From assembly GCA_030280995.1 (NCBI GenBank), contig JASXTE010000016.1:16610501-16674500 (forward strand): a stretch of DNA of 64,000 bases, read 5' to 3'. Position numbers and translations under genes: made by a program. The stretch's first letter is position 1. Each line of letters starts with the position of its first letter. The notes below the pieces were generated by a model. The model had not been told where the DNA came from and searched no databases. It saw only the letters and a list, made by a program, of their open reading frames with translations. Shown here piece by piece: positions 43,989-54,538 of this stretch. Source of the stretch: Hemileia vastatrix (lineage: Eukaryota > Basidiomycota > Pucciniomycetes > Pucciniales > Zaghouaniaceae).

Positions 43989-44640
43989 CTACAAGAAACG
44001 GCACTTGAGAATCAATAGAGGGGCGTACCAGGGTTTGCTGGGTATGACCATATTGGGTTTTCTTCTTCTTTTGCCTCCTTGATAGGGGTGAGGAGGTGTG
44101 GGGTTGACCTGGTTGGGTCTTGACGGACCTGCCTGAGGTAACTGATGCTGGTTTTGAGACAGGTTGTCCCACTGAGTGTTTAACCAGTCCCACTGCCACT
44201 TGGACACTTCCACCTTCTCTTGGGACTGGGGAGCCAATTGTTTTTGATCCCTGGGGGGAAGAGGTTTCTTCTTCTCTTGAAGAAAGGTATCTATCTTTCT
44301 CACCTTTTCTTCCATAGCATCTACCCTTGCCTTTAGTCTCAAGTTTTCTGTCCTTAGCTCCTTTATGTGAGTTGACAGATTCTTTACCTGTTGGGGCAAT
44401 GGCATCTTTTTTATTCTGAAGCCTTTTGGAAGTTCTTCTGGTGGGTTTATCACAGGCTTCTGATCCTGAGTTGTGTCTACTAGGATTTCCACTTCTTCCA
44501 TCTCTACATCCTGTTTGGGGCAAGGATTTATTAATCTGAGGAATTCTTCTTGTTAAAGGAGAACTTACAGAAGTAGGCTCATCATAATCAATCAAGTCTA
44601 GTTCCTCTTCACGTGCAGCAGAACCACTTTGGTCAGTCAT
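43989..44640 (-). CDS. Copy D ORF1: spliced small coiled-coil protein
   Basis: Exon 1 is 44,640-44,569, the intron 44,568-44,511 (58 nt), exon 2 44,510-43,989; about 197 aa, uninterrupted. It has the coiled coil LSTHIKELRTENLRLKAR and continues through FLQEKKKPLPPRD, KWQWDWLNTQWDNL and PTPPHPYQGGKRRRK. With copy B it is one of two intact versions. It stays open although the overlapping Gag-Pol of copy D has many nonsense codons. No known family is recognised. Confidence 0.65.
44511..44568 (-). other. Intron in copy D (58 nt)
   Basis: TCT|GTAAGT, interior TTTAAC and TTAATAA as possible branch sites, CCAAACAG|GATG at the end. Phase 0. Confidence 0.7.
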
Positions 44641-45556
44641 TTTAAGATTTAACTGAAATGAAGAAAAGAGACAATAAGATGAATTAGTCTTTAATTTTAA
44701 TTTTTATTTAACAAAAATAAAATATAAATTAAAAAAATCTTTTTAGGATAAAAATCAACTAAATAAAATTAATTTATTAATTCAAAAATAATTTAAAACC
44801 AGGATTATAATATAATCAACTGAAGAGATAAATTAAAAAATTTTATTAAAAATTTTAATTAATTATTTTCAGGATTTAAATCAACTAATTTATTACCAGG
44901 ACTTAATGTCAACTGAAGTAATTAAATATGAATTTTTATTAATTAAAAAAAACTTTTATTGAACTGATCACTTAACTACCAGGACTTAATTTCAACTGAA
45001 GTAATTAAATATCAATTTTTATTAATTAAAAAAAAATTTATTGTCAGGACAATTTGTCAACTGGAACAAATAAAATTTAAATTAATCAGGACAAAATGTC
45101 AACTGAAAATTATAATAATTAATATTGAAATATAATTGTTTATTACTTCTGGGACTAAGAACACTATTGCTCTATTATTGTCAACCAGGAAAAAAAAATA
45201 TAATAATAAAATTAAATCCAAATTACCAGACACCTCCCCCTGTAAAATGAGCAAATTAATGCCACTTACAGAGTGCTGAGTAAAAGGAAATATGTAGCAA
45301 ATGAAGAGTGCAAAGTAACCCACAAATAGTAATATCAATAATTACCACAATATATATGACTTTTAGTCAGTATATGAACCTAATTTTTGGAGCGCGGTTC
45401 GATTCCCGTTTGCAGCAAAAATATTTTTTCACGTGATGTATGACGTTCATCGTTTTTGTCGCTCTCTCCTCCTTACAGGTACTCGAATGCCGATGGTCCC
45501 TTCGATGTACGCCTCAAATAATTTTGCGCCGTCAATACTTTGGAAAGGCTCCCAAT
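44641..45556 (-). other. Copy D 5' leader with hairpin array
   Basis: Short hairpin motifs at about 44,750-45,100 (clearest near 44,898, 44,980, 45,045 and 45,088). The long hairpin CTGG-TT-GAC ... GTC-CCAG is at about 45,149-45,190, with a G-rich block at 45,228-45,245 and the tRNA-like block GCGCGGTTCGATTCCCG at 45,392-45,417. The order is the same as in B and C. Confidence 0.65.
45392..45417 (+). other. tRNA T-arm-like block, copy D
   Basis: It contains the perfect GGTTCGATTCC box followed by CGTTTGCAGCA and an A run, 140 bp from the LTR edge, as in copy B. Confidence 0.55.
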
Positions 45557-46332
45557 TGTCAAGGGGTCCTTTTGGTCTAGAAGCTTGGTTTGAGGTTTTC
45601 ACGAGGTTTTTAAGGGATGAAATGGACTCTCAACAAAATAGTACGTATTTTTTAATCAAAATGATTGTTTTACTCAAATATAAGAGGTAGAATTTAAATA
45701 TTAATATAGATTATAGATTAGAATTACGCTGTTGTAAGTACTAATGTTATAAAATATAGAAATAAGTGTTATATTGTAAAATATAGTAATAAAAGTAAGT
45801 AATGAAGGAATGTCTTGAAAGCACAAAGTAAGAGGCCTTTTATAGGCAAAACATGAGGGAATAAAATATAAGGAATTTACACCATCTACTGTAAGAGTGT
45901 GAGAAAAAGGATAACAAAAAAAAGGAGTACATATATGACATAAGAAATAAATAAACTGGTACGTCAACAAGGGCATCAAATTTATTAGCAATAAAGTTTG
46001 AGTTCCTTGGACTGTCACAATTAATTATATTACTTTCACAGGATTCCAGATCTCTCACTGAGGTAATATAATTGTTTTAAAGTTTTTTTATTATAATTTT
46101 ATTATTAAATTTTATTCCCATTGACTTATACTATTGAGCATGGTGTTAGGGAGTAAAATTGTAGGGGACATTTTATTTACACTAATTATTTATACTAAAT
46201 ATTGTACTTAACTAGTTAATTGTAAGTAATACTTAAGTAGATAATTAATTATTAGTAAGAAGAAGGGGCATGGCTTCAACTCAGTAAAATAATCAATTAT
46301 TTTACCGGTTAAGTCTAGTAGCCTGGCTGACA
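45557..46332 (-). mobile_element. Copy D 5' LTR
   Basis: 776 bp with the same ends as 37,795-38,583 and TATA (GCCTATAAAAGGCC on the element strand) at 45,833-45,846. It is followed by a plus-orientation LTR fragment rather than by ordinary flank. Confidence 0.85.
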
Positions 46333-46446
46333 AATAAAATCATAAAGGTAAAAGTTACCTACCCACTTTGAAATTCTTGAGTTATCCACCTTTCAACACC
46401 ATTGGAACGCCGTTAAAACCTTCTAGACCAAGAGGAACCCTTGACA
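46333..46446 (+). mobile_element. Partial LTR, plus orientation
   Basis: It matches the last 114 bp of LTR F1 (CCCACTTTGAAATT, then CCTTCTAGACCAAGAGG and ending CCCTTGACA). The rest of this LTR is missing, replaced by copy D. Confidence 0.7.
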
Positions 46447-46855
46447 CATTCCCTCTTCCCACGTCCCCCCATCCTGTATGTAAAATAGACATATCATATA
46501 ACCTAACCCAACCTACATCAAACAAAAAAATTAAAATACTAAAAAACTAAAAAATTTAAAAAAATTTAAAAAAATTTAAAAAAATTATAAAAAATTATAA
46601 ATAAAATTATAAAAAATAAAAAATAAAATAAAATGCAACAATAAAAAATTTTAAAAAACGATTAAAAATATTTAAAAAATTAAAATTAAATATGCAACAA
46701 CAAACTCACTCACCCACCCCCTCACTCAATCACTCACTCACACACCTAATCTTCAAATATCTCCCATTCTCATGAAAACACTACCACCACCACTACCACT
46801 ACCACTACCACCACCACATCCATTCCCCTTCACCCCACTGGCACTACATCCACAT
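46447..46855. repeat. Low-complexity and microsatellite tract
   Basis: A C-rich opening is followed by AAAAATTTAAA-type repeats (about 46,540-46,680), a CACTCACT tract (about 46,700-46,745) and a (CCACTA)n/(CCA)n tract (about 46,780-46,820). No gene. Confidence 0.7.
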
Positions 46856-47062
46856 TCACCCCCCCTCACCAATTGGATCTCTGTCAAAATGTTCAGGAAT
46901 CTTGTTAATCAGTAGATGTTGTGAGAGAATGAAACCACCTTTTTTATGTATTACTTTAACCCCAACAATGTTTTTTAATTCTTCCCCCCATTTTATTGTA
47001 ACCAATTCTGACAGCTGTTTCTGAAAAAATTTTAATATCTCCTTGCTGTAACCTGTTATCAC
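46856..47062 (-). pseudogene. Copia J reverse transcriptase, downstream part
   Basis: It reads VVITGYSKEILKFFQKQLSE, then IKWGEELKNIVGVKV and GGFILSQHLLI, the copia RT segment following the catalytic Asp pair. The first bases (GTGATAACA) join the upstream part of the same gene at 62,493 once element H is removed; the junction falls a few residues after the VDD box. The start of this frame beyond 47,062 is LTR sequence of H. Confidence 0.75.
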
Positions 47063-47735
47063 TGTGGTACACATCTTGCAGTAATGCAGAAATGTTGCAG
47101 CTTGCAGCCAGCACAACAAAGGGGTTGTTAAGTAGGTTGGCTACATGAGTGCAACAAAGGTATGTGATAGCACAGAAAAGGTAGACTCTCCACACGCAGT
47201 TTTTCTTTGTGTATTATGGAATTATAAGCCACGGAAATAAAAATTTTAGGGTAAGTACATAATGGGCTAAAGGACAAGGAAATATGATATGTACTTGCAA
47301 AAAGTCATGGGCAGCGCTAGATGTATGATATGGACTTATGAGGCAGCAATAGAGGTGTCATGGAAATTTACGCTTAAGTTAGCAGAAATGCTTTCAGGAG
47401 AAGCTGTTCCTGCCCATGAAGATGAAAAATGTGTTAGAAAAATAAGTAGAAGTGCTAGAAAGACAAAAGTCTTTACAATTAGCACTCACAAAAAGGATAA
47501 GAAAGATAGGAATTGAGATAGGAAAGTCATTTTCTGAAGCGCAAAGGGTTTAACAATTAGTGGATACTTGTGTCACCAGCATGGGTCATTGCAATAGGTA
47601 TGAAAGGTGGTGCAGTACCTATTATTTAGTGAGGGATCTTAAGAAGTGTAGGTTTCAGGTGCTATTGGTGCCAAAACCCATGCTAATAAATGTACTTAGA
47701 TCTTTGAGATATTTAGATAACATTTGATATACTTG

Positions 47736-47740
47736 TATTA
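47736..47740. repeat. Target duplication TATTA, left
   Basis: TATTA precedes the transposon and recurs at 51,503-51,507. The uninterrupted 3' LTR has a single TATTA at the same site (CTTGTATTAGTGCTG, near 61,955). Confidence 0.75.
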
Positions 47741-47771
47741 GGGGGTGTCAGTTCTGGCAAATCCGCACTTA
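47741..47771 (+). repeat. Harbinger left terminal inverted repeat
   Basis: 31 bp starting GGGGGTGTCAGTTCTGGC, an exact inverted match to 51,472-51,502. It runs into AATTAAGTGCGGATTT, which forms an inner palindrome with the end of the repeat. Confidence 0.85.
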
Positions 47772-48110
47772 AATTAAGTGCGGATTTCAAACCAAATCAG
47801 CACTTACAAATCAGCACTTAAATTTTGCAAAAAAGTCACTTATTTCAAAAAAGGGTGTCAGTTATGACCTCAAATCAGCACTTTTTTCCCGTTTTTTTTC
47901 ACAACCACATTTTGGCCACAAAACATCCCTTCCTTTCTTACCCCATCCCTGTCACATGTGACACACTGACCTTCCTCGCTACCTACCCATCAATCCTCGG
48001 CACACACCCCTTCCTGACATTTTCAATATTTTGACCAGGCATGTTTACATTCTTTTTTACTTATTTCTTCTACTTTTTAATCTTTTTTCTTGTTATGTGC
48101 CAGTTTCATA

Positions 48111-48212
48111 ATGCCTCCCAGACATTCCAAATCTCAAAAGGTAACTCAAAAATCTGCTTCGTCACAAAAGTCTCCTCGTAAAGCAAGGATTACATATAAA
48201 AAAAATCAGTGA
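48111..48212 (+). CDS. Short Lys/Ser-rich frame, possible remnant of the second Harbinger gene
   Basis: A 33-codon frame MPPRHSKSQKVTQKSASSQK... rich in Ser, Lys and Arg, divergent from the transposase. Harbinger elements normally carry a second, Myb-like DNA-binding gene, and this is where its N-terminus would be. AAAAG|GTAACT inside it could be a splice donor, and TTTTTACAG 102 nt further on an acceptor. No Myb domain is visible, and the tandem array begins inside this frame. Confidence 0.3.
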   Translation: MPPRHSKSQKVTQKSASSQKSPRKARITYKKNQ

Positions 48213-49646
48213 CTTTTTCTATTACTTACAACTGTTTTTACAGAATTGAAAACTATGTTTCAGCTAATATTTTATGGAAGTGAGCTCTGTTCTTCGCCCG
48301 AAGAACAGAGTTCATCCTCCTATTTTCACACTCTGTTTGCACCAATCTCCATCCCTTTCAATTCTATAAACACATGCTTGTCTTCCCTCCCCATGCCTTT
48401 CGCTATCCTCCCAGCCCCATTGTATGCCATCCTCTTTTAAAGGTAACTCAAAAATCTGCTTCATCACAAAAGTCTCCTCGTAAAGCAAGGATTACATATA
48501 AAAAAAATCAGTGACTTTTTCTATTACTTACAACTGTTTTTACAGAATTGAAAACTATGTTTCAGCTAATATTTTATGGAAGTGAACTCTGTTCTTCGCC
48601 CGAAGAACAGAGTTCATCCTCCTATTTTCACACTCTGTTTGCACCAATCTCCATCCCTTTCAATTCTATCAACACATGCTTGTCTTCCCTCCCCATGCCT
48701 TTCGCTATCCTCCCAGCCCCATTGTATGCCATCCTCTTTTAAAGGTAACTCAAAAATCTGCTTCGTCACAAAAGTCTCCTCGTAAAGCAAGGATTACATA
48801 TAAAAAAAATCAGTGACTTTTTCTATTACTTACAACTGTTTTTACAGAATTGAAAACTATGTTTCAGCTAATATTTTATGGAAGTGAACTCTGTTCTTCG
48901 CCCGAAGAACAGAGTTCATCCTCCTATTTTCACACTCTGTTTGCACCAATCTCCATCCCTTTCAATTCTATCAACACATGCTTGTCTTCCCTCCCCATGC
49001 CTTTCGCTATCCTCCCAGCCCCATTGTATGCCATCCTCTTTTAAAGGTAACTCAAAAATCTGCTTCATCACAAAAGTCTCCTCGTAAAGCAAGGATTACA
49101 TATAAAAAAAATCAGTGACTTTTTCTATTACTTACAACTGTTTTTACAGAATTGAAAACTATGTTTCAGCTAATATTTTATGGAAGTGAACTCTGTTCTT
49201 CGCCCGAAGAACAGAGTTCATCCTCCTATTTTCACACTCTGTTTGCACCAATCTCCATCCCTTTCAATTCTATCAACACATGCTTGTCTTCCCTCCCCAT
49301 GCCTTTCGCTATCCTCCCAGCCCCATTGTATGCCATCCTCTTTTAAAGGTAACTCAAAAATCTGCTTCGTCACAAAAGTCTCCTCGTAAAGCAAGGATTA
49401 CATATAAAAAAAATCAGTGACTTTTTCTATTACTTACAACTGTTTTTACAGAATTGAAAACTATGTTTCAGCTAATATTTTATGGAAGTGAACTCTGTTC
49501 TTTGCCCGAAGAACAGAGTTCATCCTCCTATTTTCACACTCTGTTTGCACCAATCTCCATCCCTTTCAATTCTATCAACACATGCTTGTCTTCCCTCCCC
49601 ATGCCTTTCGCTATCCTCCCAGCCCCATTGTATGCCATCCTCTTTT
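48138..49646 (+). repeat. Tandem array, five units of 302 bp
   Basis: Five nearly identical units start with AGGTAACTCAAAAATCTGC; their internal ATG frames begin at 48,246, 48,548, 48,850, 49,152 and 49,454, exactly 302 bp apart. Each unit contains a perfect 15-bp inverted repeat with a two-base loop (GAACTCTGTTCTTCG, CC, and its complement), apart from one base changed in the first and one in the last unit. Units differ at only a few positions, so the amplification is recent. The 64-69 codon frames in each unit are by-products. Confidence 0.9.
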
Positions 49647-49935
49647 GATCCCCATTTCACCCCTCTCAACCTCTCCCAGACCCTTTTCTTCATTTAAAAT
49701 GCCTCGGAACCCTTAAACTTCCCTTCCAACTCTTTCCCAACCTTTGAGTGACTGAAAAAATATGCGTTTGCTGAAAATATGCGATTTCATGTTGAGTTGA
49801 TGAAAGAAAACACAGAGAGAAAAAAAAATAAGACTTTAACAGCAAATTCAAAAACCAAAAAAATATGCAAAAAAATTTACCATTCTCAGTGAATAATACA
49901 TGCAAATTGATAATTTGAAGAGAAAGAGAAAAAAA

Positions 49936-51195
49936 TTAAAATTGCGTTGAAAAATGTTGGAGTGTTATTGGAAGGATTTTCGCCCTTATACTAGTTGATT
50001 GAGAAATAGAAGTGTTGGATATAGTCGGAGGTGAATCAACTTGTTCATCTTCATACAGCTCTAACCATTGATCTTTGAGGTCAGCAAGTAGGTTATGAAG
50101 TATAGTGCAACACAGAATCCAGTTGATCACCGCCTCCATTTCAGATTTATTTCTAAGAGGACTTCTTAATTCCCTTAAACTAGAAAAACGGCCTTTCAAG
50201 ATTCCAATAGAATGTTCAATACGGACTCTTGACTTTGCCAAATGATTGTTGAATTTGGCATTTTGACTGTCTTCTGAAGCTGCTCCCCGAAAAGCAGGAA
50301 GTACATACTTTCCATTCACATAAGCAGAATCTGCAAGAAGATACTGATTTTCATCAAAGAATTTTTCAGGTTCATTTGAAATATGCATTCTTTGGAAGAC
50401 GTAGGAGTCATGACATGAGCCAGGATAGCCAGCGAAGAATGATATAAATTTTTTGTTTACGTCACATATAAGCTGAACGTTAATTGAATATCTATAAAGA
50501 AGATATATTTGTTTGTGTTAGTTTCAAGGAGGATGAAAGGAGTTAAAAATAATCTACCTCTTTTTACGGTCAAAGTGATTGTTTCCACCTTGACCAGGTT
50601 TCTGGCTCAAAGGAATAGTAGTACCATCAACAAAACCAATACATCCTGGAAAGCCCTCTGCTTGCATAACCTGAGATGATTCAAGTCGCTCTTCTTTTGT
50701 TGGCCAGGTGAGAAGTTGAGATTCCAAGGAGTTGATGGCAGTGATACATCGTTTGGTATAAGTGTTAACTGAACCATACCCTAAATCAAAGACATTTTCT
50801 AAACGTTTCAAAGCGGCTCCATTACCATTTGAACCCAAACGACATAGTGTGATGGCCAATTGAATTGAAGGATGTCGTTGTTCTTTTTGAGAATTATTGT
50901 GAAATATGGGATGATCCTGAATAAGCTCAAGCAATTTAAGGAAACATTCCTGAGAAGTCCTGAACAGCTGTCTAAAACTGGGTGTAGATAGGCTAAGAAG
51001 TGTTTGGATGGTGTACTTGGGGGTATGAAGTACTTGAGGCTTTCTGGGAAGAAGGTAACGTTTCCTGGCCATTTTTGATAAAACGACAAAATCTTCTTCT
51101 AGATCAGAATCGGAATCAGAGTCCAAGAGCAGTTCAAGCGCCATGAAAGTCTTTGCTTTATGTAATTTATCACGATTTGAAAGTGAGGAAGGCAT
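49936..51195 (-). CDS. HARBI1-like transposase (two exons, intact)
   Basis: Exon 1 is 51,195-50,558 (MPSSLSNRDKLHK...), the intron 50,557-50,492 (66 nt, donor GTAGAT, acceptor CTTTATAG), exon 2 50,491-49,936; 397 aa, typical for the family. The DDE nuclease triad is visible as D190 (GFVDGTTIPL), D267 (LLADSAYVNG) and E305 (VRIEHSIGILKGRF), with the family block GYPGSCHDS between. An N-terminal helical region (about 70-180) resembles the usual DNA-binding part. It would cut and paste the element. No inactivating change is seen. Confidence 0.9.
50492..50557 (-). other. Intron in the Harbinger transposase (66 nt)
   Basis: AGAG|GTAGAT, pyrimidine-rich end CTTCTTTATAG|ATATTC. Removing it joins FDRKKR to YSINVQLICD in frame, as in related transposases. 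Confidence 0.85.
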
Positions 51196-51471
51196 GACTC
51201 TTATATGATCTGATATGAAGATGTAAGTGATGTACGATGTTTTGAGTTATGAAGTGTTATGCTGCGGAGTGCTGCGTATGAATGGGATGATGCTGACAAA
51301 TCAGTGAAATGGGACTTGATGGTGAAATCAGCACTTTTGGTTGAGAAAGTGCGGATTTGAGTGAAATAAGTGACTTATTTCATTTTGAAATCCACCAGTA
51401 TTGGGGCTAGTGTGTTTTGGAAATCCGCACTTATTTAAGTGCGGATTTGGTCAAATTTAAGTGCGGATTTG

Positions 51472-51502
51472 TAAGTGCGGATTTGCCAGAACTGACACCC
51501 CC
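51472..51502 (-). repeat. Harbinger right terminal inverted repeat
   Basis: 31 bp ending CAGAACTGACACCCCC, the inverted match of the left end. It is preceded by three more copies of AAGTGCGGATTTG. Confidence 0.85.
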
Positions 51503-51507
51503 TATTA
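51503..51507. repeat. Target duplication TATTA, right
   Basis: Right copy of TATTA; the LTR sequence (GTGCTGAACTTGTG) resumes immediately after. Confidence 0.75.
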
Positions 51508-52036
51508 GTGCTGAACTTGTGTAGGAAAACCTGTAGGCAAGGAAACATAGGAAAGAGGCACTGAACATACAAATGTATATAAGTAATCACTTGTAAATAG
51601 AAGAGGTGTGTGGGTGCATGTAAGTTAGTAATTAATAGATAAAAAGATATATTTTATTATTTGTACATACTGGGTGTGCATACCAGAAGTAGCGCTGTAG
51701 AGTTATTTTATTGCTACAGTAATGATAGTATTATATAGAGTGCTTCAAGAGGGAGTGACTGAGAATACTAGTGCTTACCGAGAATAGATATAGCCACTAG
51801 TTTGATTGCTAATATTAGAATATATCTATATTTTATTCCTTTTATTATTATTAACCGTCATTCTACTTCCACCACCACACCCAGAATAAATAACCCGACT
51901 TAAAATACGTGCTTTCACTGTCTTTAAATATTAGAGTGGCAGGCACTTCTTTTTAAAGCTATATTTAGGAAGGAGAACAACCCCATCTTGGAATTGTGCC
52001 TAAAACTTAGTATTAGAGAACTATTTCTTGTCTACA

Positions 52037-52286
52037 ATTGTTGTCCCAACAGTGGTAGCAATATTGTAAGTACAGTTATTATCTTCTTGTTGTTTTTTAG
52101 GGTTTTTTCAAAAGGGGTGTAATCAAGCTGGCGCTTCAGTGGAATAGTCATAGGGTCTACAACAAGTGTATTAAGAGCCATTATCAGAGGATAGAGAAGG
52201 GCTGTATTAAAAAAGTTATATAGTCAATATAAGATTTTAGTGCTTATGTGTTTTTGTTTATAATTATAGTAGTTAAAAAAGGTAGA
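52037..52286 (+). other. Element H leader
   Basis: A 250-bp leader after the 5' LTR. It opens ATTGTTGTCCCAACAGTGGT, which may include the primer-binding site (TGGTAGCAA), but no tRNA match was made. No hairpin motif of the chromovirus type is present. Confidence 0.5.
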
Positions 52287-53570
52287 ATGGATCCTACAGC
52301 TACTACATCTTAAGTCACTCAGGAGAGGGTAACGTTTCCCAATTCTATGGCACCAATACTGCCTTGGTTTTTGACAATTATTAGGTGTAAAGATGAAAGC
52401 TTTCAATTTACTGGGATTAACACTCAAAAGTTTTTGAGGAGGTTTGAACAAGCAGCGGAAGTACATGGGGCATTGGATTATGATATGGTGCATCAAGTGT
52501 TATTTTTTGTTGCAAATGAATGTAAAGACAATCTAGAAGAGCTGGATGGTCACGAGAAATGTGACTGGATGGCGTTAAAAGCAAAAATGTTAAAAATATG
52601 ACCTAAACTTACAGAAGAAACTAGGTACACAATTAAAGACTTGGATGTCTTAGTGAATAAGGAAAAGGCTAGAGGGGGTATCAGAGACCCTAAAAATTTT
52701 AAAAAATTGTGACAAGAATTTGTTCAGGTTTTGTATTATTTGGCCAGTAATGAGGACTTTAGTGATACTAGTGCCTCATTACCTTGGTTCTGTGAGGCGC
52801 TAGCACCTGAGGTCAAAGATTGGGCAAAAAGGTGCCTTGATAATGAGGTGAAACTAGCTAGAAAGAGGAATGGAGACTATAAGTATCCAGGGTTGGAGGA
52901 AGTGGAAATGGCTTTAGAAGCAGAAATGAAGCTGTGTTGGGTAGAGGGCTAAGCCTCTAGGGTTTCTTTAGAGGATGAAGAGATGATAGAGGTTTAGCCT
53001 AGCACTAGATCACCTTCTTTGGCAACAACTCCAAAAGTTAAAGTGATGTCACAGGATTCAAATTCTGTAATGGCAAGAATTGAAGTTTTGGAGAAGAGCT
53101 TGAGAAAAGCGGCTAAACCCAAGCCCCAATTTACTCCTCAACCATTGCCTTTTTATTCAATGGTATGTTATTACTGTTGTAAAGAAGGTCATACTAGGAT
53201 GAGGTGTAACATGCTTCAAAAGGATAAAGAAGATAAAGTTGTTTTTGAAGAAGGTACAGCGCTGATGCTAGAGGATAGAAAAAAACTTTTCATGGATAAG
53301 GATCAAGGGATGAGAACAAATTTCATTGATCATATTAATAAAAAGTCTATGGAGGGAAATTCAAGCAAGGAAAAGGACACAAAATCAATTAATTTTGCAG
53401 TGACTTGCATGGTTTTGGATTTTAAAGTAAAAAAAGGAGCGGTTGCAGCACCACTTACTGCAGCGCACTTGGAAATGTTTGCAGCAAAGCACAAGAAAAT
53501 GGCCCCACCAACTATTAGTAGGCCAAGAAGAGCTGGCGCCAAGTATGCAAATCTGGAAGATATTGAGTAA
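52287..53570 (+). pseudogene. Element H Gag (nonsense codons)
   Basis: One reading frame from ATG 52,287 (MDPTATTS) through capsid-like pieces (FQFTGINTQKFLRRFEQAAE; SNEDFSDTSASLPWFCEALA) to a standard zinc knuckle CYYCCKEGHTRMRC (CX2CX4HX4C) near 53,169. It is interrupted by in-frame stops at about 52,311, 52,599, 52,710, 52,950 and 52,997. Each could be a single C-to-T change of CAA, CAG or CGA. The architecture (C-terminal CCHC) is that of fungal Ty3/gypsy Gag. Confidence 0.75.
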
Positions 53571-54491
53571 TTAGCTTATATTACAAGGGAGAATACACCT
53601 GCGCCTATGTAGAATATTGAAATGGATGATGTGGAATCTGTTGGGTATTGTATGGATCATCAGTCAGGAGAGAAACCTGCAAAGATGGAGGACCCAGAGG
53701 CAGTTCAGAAAAGAGCGGTACCAGCAGAGGTAATTCCAAGAGCAAGGTGTAATACTCCAAAGAACCCACCTGGAAGAGCAAAAGCTGGTGCAAAGGCAAC
53801 TCAACCTAAGTGGAGGATTCAGCGCCCAGTTCACGCTGACTTTCCTAAGGCAGCTGAGGATTTAGTTGAACAGTGTTTAAAAACTACAGTTTTGGTTCCA
53901 TTAAAGGTACTGACAGCAGTAGCACCAGACATAGCAAATAGAATTGTGGATAAGTGCAGGAAGAGAAGGGTTGCTGATTGCACTGAGTTTGATGTAGGGG
54001 AAAAGTCATTTCAGCCAGTCATTTGATTTCCTAGGGCCCCACATTATGCAGGTCCCTTAAGGTATTTGAAGATTACTGTAAATGGTAAGCTGATTAGAGT
54101 GTAAGTGGATACAGGTTCAAAAATCAATGTAGTTTCAGTGGATGATGCTGTGGAGCTAGGTCTTCCTGTAAAAGATGGTGAGGGCAGTGTCACAGGAAAT
54201 GGCAGAGGTAGGTTGCCTGTTATAGGTGTAGCAGAGTATGTATGAACTAGAGTTGCAGGAGCAACAAGAGATATTCATTTTTATGTTCCAATGGGTGTAG
54301 TTAAACCAGTTTTATGTATGCCATTTTTAATGAATTATTCTGCAACTATTGATTATTGTTTGAATAAAACTATTGGAATTAGGATTATGGGTTATGATGG
54401 TATTCTGGTGACAGAAGTCTTAGTAATGCCTAAAGATGGTGGCTGGTATACTAAGTACTCTGGAGCTGTGAGGTTGGAGAAAGAAAGATAG
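53571..54491 (+). pseudogene. Element H linker and protease (nonsense codons)
   Basis: It continues the Gag frame. The retropepsin signature VDTGSKINVVSVDDAVELG is at about 54,108-54,165, followed by IGVAEYV and MGVVKPVLCMPFLMNYS. Stops interrupt it near 53,568, 53,610, 54,024, 54,102 and 54,243. The DTG triad is intact. Confidence 0.75.
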
Positions 54492-54538
54492 ATTTATGAG
54501 GAAGTCTCAGATGATGAAATTGGGCGACCACTAGGAAG

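Larger units (their letters stand above)
41752..44640 (-). pseudogene. Copy D Gag-protease (a few nonsense codons)
   Basis: Start ATG 44,640 (MTDQSGSAAREEELDL). The Gag frame is open across the ORF1 overlap to a nonsense at 43,795 (after ESLESY), with further stops near 43,369 and 43,081 (a TGG to TGA change in NWPKLDQY). The next frame (42,966-41,752) holds the capsid-like domain, zinc knuckle CFKCNKPWKKGHVC and protease VVLDSRAGGSVVSERAL, where the DSG triad reads DSR. Otherwise very close to copy B. Confidence 0.85.
47741..51502 (-). mobile_element. PIF/Harbinger-type DNA transposon
   Basis: 3,762 bp with perfect 31-bp terminal inverted repeats starting GGGGGTGTCAGTTCTGGC. It encodes an intact HARBI1-like transposase on the minus strand, a short plus-strand frame near the left end, and a five-unit 302-bp tandem array between them. 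The ends hold many copies of AAATCCGCACTTA and AAATCAGCACTT in both directions. The duplication appears to be TATTA (5 bp); TTA alone (the family norm) would leave an unexplained TA at the right end. Confidence 0.85.
47063..52036 (+). mobile_element. Element H 5' LTR, interrupted by the Harbinger element
   Basis: The LTR is TGTGGTACACATC...TTCTTGTCTACA. Without the 3,762-bp transposon and its 5-bp duplication it is about 1,207 bp, against 1,208 bp for the 3' LTR at 61,285-62,492. By eye the two LTRs differ at roughly 8% of sites in sampled stretches, so H is old. The segments are 47,063-47,740 and 51,508-52,036. Confidence 0.85.

Noticed and set aside
37785..46337. Target duplication around copy D
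   Set aside because: The five bases on each side (GATAT and AATAA) do not match; D's ends may have been altered by recombination.
48246..49697. Repeated 64-71 codon frames as a gene family
   Set aside because: They are identical because the 302-bp unit is repeated; two frames are open at once and nothing in them resembles a protein family.
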